A stretch of DNA of 7,145 nt from Paracoccaceae bacterium (GTDB taxonomy: Bacteria > Pseudomonadota > Alphaproteobacteria > Rhodobacterales > Rhodobacteraceae): positions 1 to 7,145 of the forward strand of contig SLPP01000125.1 of assembly GCA_007131945.1 (NCBI GenBank), read 5' to 3'. Under the pieces are notes generated by a model. That model worked only from the letters and a program-made list of their open reading frames with translations, was not told where the DNA came from and did not search any database. The translations under genes were made by a program, and so were the position numbers. Shown here piece by piece: positions 5,395 through 7,145 of this stretch. Numbering within the stretch: the stretch's first letter is position 1; each line of letters begins with the position of its first letter.

Positions 5395-6702
5395 ATGCCG
5401 AAAAAGGAACGCGGGCTCGTCGAGCTCTATCATGAAAACCCCGAACGCGCCGACTGGCTGGTCTTCGGACGCAAGGCCGGACCGGACCGGCGCGGTTTCC
5501 TGCGCGGCGCCGGGCTCGCCTCGATGGGCGCGGTGCTGGGCACGACGATCCCCTTCAGCGCCAACATGCCGCTGGGCCTGATCCCCGCGGCGCTGGCCGA
5601 GACCGTCGACGAGTTCACCTTCGAATCGAAGCATGGCGACCTGGTCATCCACAACGACCGTCCGGTGAACATGGAGACGCCGGCGCATCTGCTCGATGAC
5701 GACATTACCCCGGCCGACCTGCATTTCATCCGCAACAACGGCACGATGCCGATGCCGATGAGCAAGGCCGAGTGGCGGCTGAAGATCGACGGCGAGGTCG
5801 AGGAGGAACTCGAGCTTTCCTACGACCAGCTGATGAACGAGTTCGACCATGTCACGCTGCGGCTGCAGCTCGAATGCGGCGGCAACGGCCGCGCCGGCTT
5901 CAATCCGCTGCCGCGCGGCAATCCCTGGACGATCGGCGCCATCGGCAATTCCGAATGGACCGGCGTGCGGGTTCGCGACATCCTGCGCAAGGCCGGGCTG
6001 AAGCCCTCGGCGGTCTATACCGGGCATTTCAGCTATGACGAGCATCTGTCGGGCGATCCCGACCGGCAGGCGATCTCGCGCGGCGGGCCGATCGACAAGA
6101 TGATGGACCCGCACACGATCGTCGCGCTGAAGATGAACGGCGAGGATATCCCGCTGGCGCATGGCTATCCGGCGCGGATCGTGGCACCGGGCTGGGCCGG
6201 ATCGGTCAGCCAGAAATGGGTCACCCGCATCTGGGTGCGCGACCGCGAGCATGACGGGCCGGGCATGACCGGGCTGAGCTACCGGATGCCGCGCTATCCG
6301 GTCGACCCGGGCGCCGAGGTGCCGCACGAGGACATGATGGTCATGGGCTCGATGATCGTGAAGTCGGTCATCTCCTACCCGCAGGCGGGCACCGAGGTGC
6401 AGGCCGGGCGGCCCTTCGAGGTGCGCGGCCAGGCCTGGGCCGGCGACGACTGGGTCACCGGCATGGAGGTCTCGCTCGACTTCGGCGCCACCTGGCAGCG
6501 TGCCACGGTCGAGGATGCGCCCAACCGCTACTCGTGGCAGCGCTGGCGGGCCAACGTGACGCCGCCGCAGGCCGGCTACTACGAGGTCTGGGCACGGGCG
6601 ACGGACAATCGCGGCCGCAGCCAGCCGATGGTCGTGCCGGGGTGGAACCCGCGCGGCTATCTGAACAATTCCTGCCACCGCATCCACGTGACCGCGGTCT
6701 GA
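5395..6702 (+). CDS. sorT: periplasmic molybdenum sulfite oxidase/dehydrogenase, SorT/SorA-like
   Basis: This 435-residue protein belongs to the sulfite oxidase family, which oxidises sulfite to sulfate at a molybdopterin centre and here would give its electrons to a c-type cytochrome in the periplasm. A Tat signal is clear: DRRGFLRG with R32/R33, a hydrophobic stretch at 39-54 and a likely cleavage site after A68 (ALA|ET). The n-region of about 31 residues is unusually long. The Mo-cofactor domain spans about 75-310. The molybdenum-ligating cysteine is C161 in LECGGNGR, with R166 five residues on as in family members, and HGYPARIVAPGWAG (256-269) follows. The C-terminal dimerisation domain spans about 318-433. 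FIRNN (111-115) has Asn where animal and Starkeya SorA enzymes have His (RNH). It has no haem domain of its own, fitting the cytochrome gene 10 bp downstream. The symbol rests on similarity of layout to the rhizobial sorT locus; SoxC or a generic YedY-type oxidase seem less likely. Confidence 0.87.
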   Translation: MPKKERGLVELYHENPERADWLVFGRKAGPDRRGFLRGAGLASMGAVLGTTIPFSANMPLGLIPAALAETVDEFTFESKHGDLVIHNDRPVNMETPAHLLDDDITPADLHFIRNNGTMPMPMSKAEWRLKIDGEVEEELELSYDQLMNEFDHVTLRLQLECGGNGRAGFNPLPRGNPWTIGAIGNSEWTGVRVRDILRKAGLKPSAVYTGHFSYDEHLSGDPDRQAISRGGPIDKMMDPHTIVALKMNGEDIPLAHGYPARIVAPGWAGSVSQKWVTRIWVRDREHDGPGMTGLSYRMPRYPVDPGAEVPHEDMMVMGSMIVKSVISYPQAGTEVQAGRPFEVRGQAWAGDDWVTGMEVSLDFGATWQRATVEDAPNRYSWQRWRANVTPPQAGYYEVWARATDNRGRSQPMVVPGWNPRGYLNNSCHRIHVTAV

Positions 6703-6709
6703 GGGAGAG
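6703..6709 (+). promoter_or_regulatory. cytochrome gene ribosome binding site
   Basis: GGGAGAG begins directly after the sulfite dehydrogenase TGA and ends 3 nt before the ATG at 6713. The tight spacing supports co-translation from one mRNA. Confidence 0.65.
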
Positions 6710-6712
6710 CGC

Positions 6713-7033
6713 ATGCGAAAGACCACTTTCGGGGGGGCGGCCGCGGCCGCCCTCGCCTTCGCTCTCGGCGCCGGCGCGCCGGCGCTGGCCGACGAGGACT
6801 GGGAATTCGCGCCCCTGCCCCGGGGCGAGGGCGCGGAGGATACCTACTACGCCTGCATCGCCTGCCACAGCCTGCGCACGGTGACCAACGGCGCCTATTC
6901 GCGCCGGGTCTGGGACGAGCTTCTGGACTGGATGGTCGAGGAGCACGGCATGCCCGAGCTTGACCCGGAGGAGCGCGAGATCATCCTCGACTATCTGGCC
7001 ACCCATCTGGGCGAGGACAGCCGCGACGGCTGA
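6713..7033 (+). CDS. exported mono-haem cytochrome c, SorU/SorB-like electron acceptor
   Basis: This 106-residue protein starts with a Sec-type signal peptide: basic MRK, an Ala/Leu-rich core at 6-24 and cleavage after A26 (ALA|DE). The mature part is about 80 residues and carries one haem c site, CIACH, with C48 and C51 as thioether cysteines and H52 as proximal ligand. The distal ligand is probably M80 in EEHGMPELD, though M74 cannot be excluded. A final helix EEREIILDYLATHLG (86-100) is typical of small class I cytochromes. The mature chain is strongly acidic. It lies 10 bp after the sulfite dehydrogenase gene, so the two are surely one operon. It should take electrons from the molybdenum enzyme and pass them towards a terminal oxidase or another periplasmic carrier. 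Its small size matches sulfite dehydrogenase partner cytochromes. Whether it forms a stable heterodimer (SorAB style) or is a free carrier (SorU style) cannot be told. Confidence 0.9.
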   Translation: MRKTTFGGAAAAALAFALGAGAPALADEDWEFAPLPRGEGAEDTYYACIACHSLRTVTNGAYSRRVWDELLDWMVEEHGMPELDPEEREIILDYLATHLGEDSRDG

Positions 7034-7145
7034 CCTCGCCTCCTGTCCGGGCCGCCCGCGCGCGCGTCACGCCCACCCACCCGGGCCGTGCCGCCCGCGC
7101 GCCCCGATGCGCCGGCGGGAGCGGGACGTCCCCTCGACGGGCACA
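7034..7145. other. GC-rich non-coding tail with short repeats
   Basis: No convincing gene is seen here. There is a 12-bp direct repeat GCCGCCCGCGCG at 7051-7062 and 7090-7101, each copy preceded by or overlapping CCGGGCCG (7047-7054, 7081-7088). A perfect 10-bp palindrome GGGACGTCCC lies at 7123-7132. No stem followed by a T-tract is visible, so the operon's terminator is either T-less or beyond the window. Confidence 0.4.

Noticed and set aside
5212..6726. A 504-codon minus-strand open frame opposite the sulfite dehydrogenase.
   Set aside because: The composition is dominated by Arg, Ala, Gly, His and Asp with no recognisable domain, and the plus strand carries a complete molybdenum enzyme.
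1..7145. Mobile elements, CRISPR repeats, tRNA genes or a compositional island.
   Set aside because: No transposase, terminal inverted repeats, spaced direct repeats or tRNA-like folds were seen, and base composition and codon use are uniform across all genes.

Overview
This is a very GC-rich window with dense, tightly packed genes whose strong third-position G/C bias never breaks. Codon use, the short intergenic gaps, the ATGA start/stop overlaps and the protein families all suggest a chromosome of an alphaproteobacterium, probably of the Rhodobacterales/Paracoccaceae type. That placement is inferred from protein style, not proven. I see no insertion sequence, phage gene, CRISPR array, tRNA or rRNA.

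Layout. (1) Positions 2-1476, plus strand: the 3' end of an unidentified gene, overlapping by ATGA with a two-domain CoaBC-like flavoprotein. The CoaBC-like protein keeps the ligase-domain signatures but has lost two residues central to the decarboxylase domain. (2) Positions 1460-1493: a perfect 14-bp hairpin with the stop codon in its loop, between converging genes. (3) Positions 1502-2404, minus strand: htpX, a membrane zinc protease of protein quality control. It has a heat-shock-like promoter whose spacer is almost entirely a (GCC)5 repeat. (4) Positions 2575-3951, plus strand, divergent from htpX: an FAD-dependent 2-hydroxyacid dehydrogenase of the D-lactate dehydrogenase (cytochrome)/GlcD family. 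(5) Positions 4027-5282: an ECF sigma factor and its translationally coupled single-pass membrane anti-sigma factor. (6) Positions 5395-7033: a Tat-exported molybdenum sulfite oxidase/dehydrogenase followed 10 bp later by a small exported mono-haem cytochrome c. (7) Positions 7034-7145: GC-rich sequence with no gene.

How the genes work together. Blocks 5 and 6 read as one regulated sulfite-respiration module. The anti-sigma factor would hold the sigma factor at the membrane. When a periplasmic signal (plausibly sulfite or a related sulfur species) is perceived, the sigma factor would be released and would fire a promoter visible at 5318-5345 (GGAAT, 17 bp, CGTCTA). That promoter drives the sulfite dehydrogenase and its cytochrome electron acceptor. 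The arrangement resembles, from memory, the rpoE4/anti-sigma/sorT/cytochrome region of Sinorhizobium meliloti, so the system is probably a known type. The less described parts here are the hairpin leader of the sulfite dehydrogenase transcript, the possible cysteine-based sensor, and the divergent CoaBC-like operon at the left edge.
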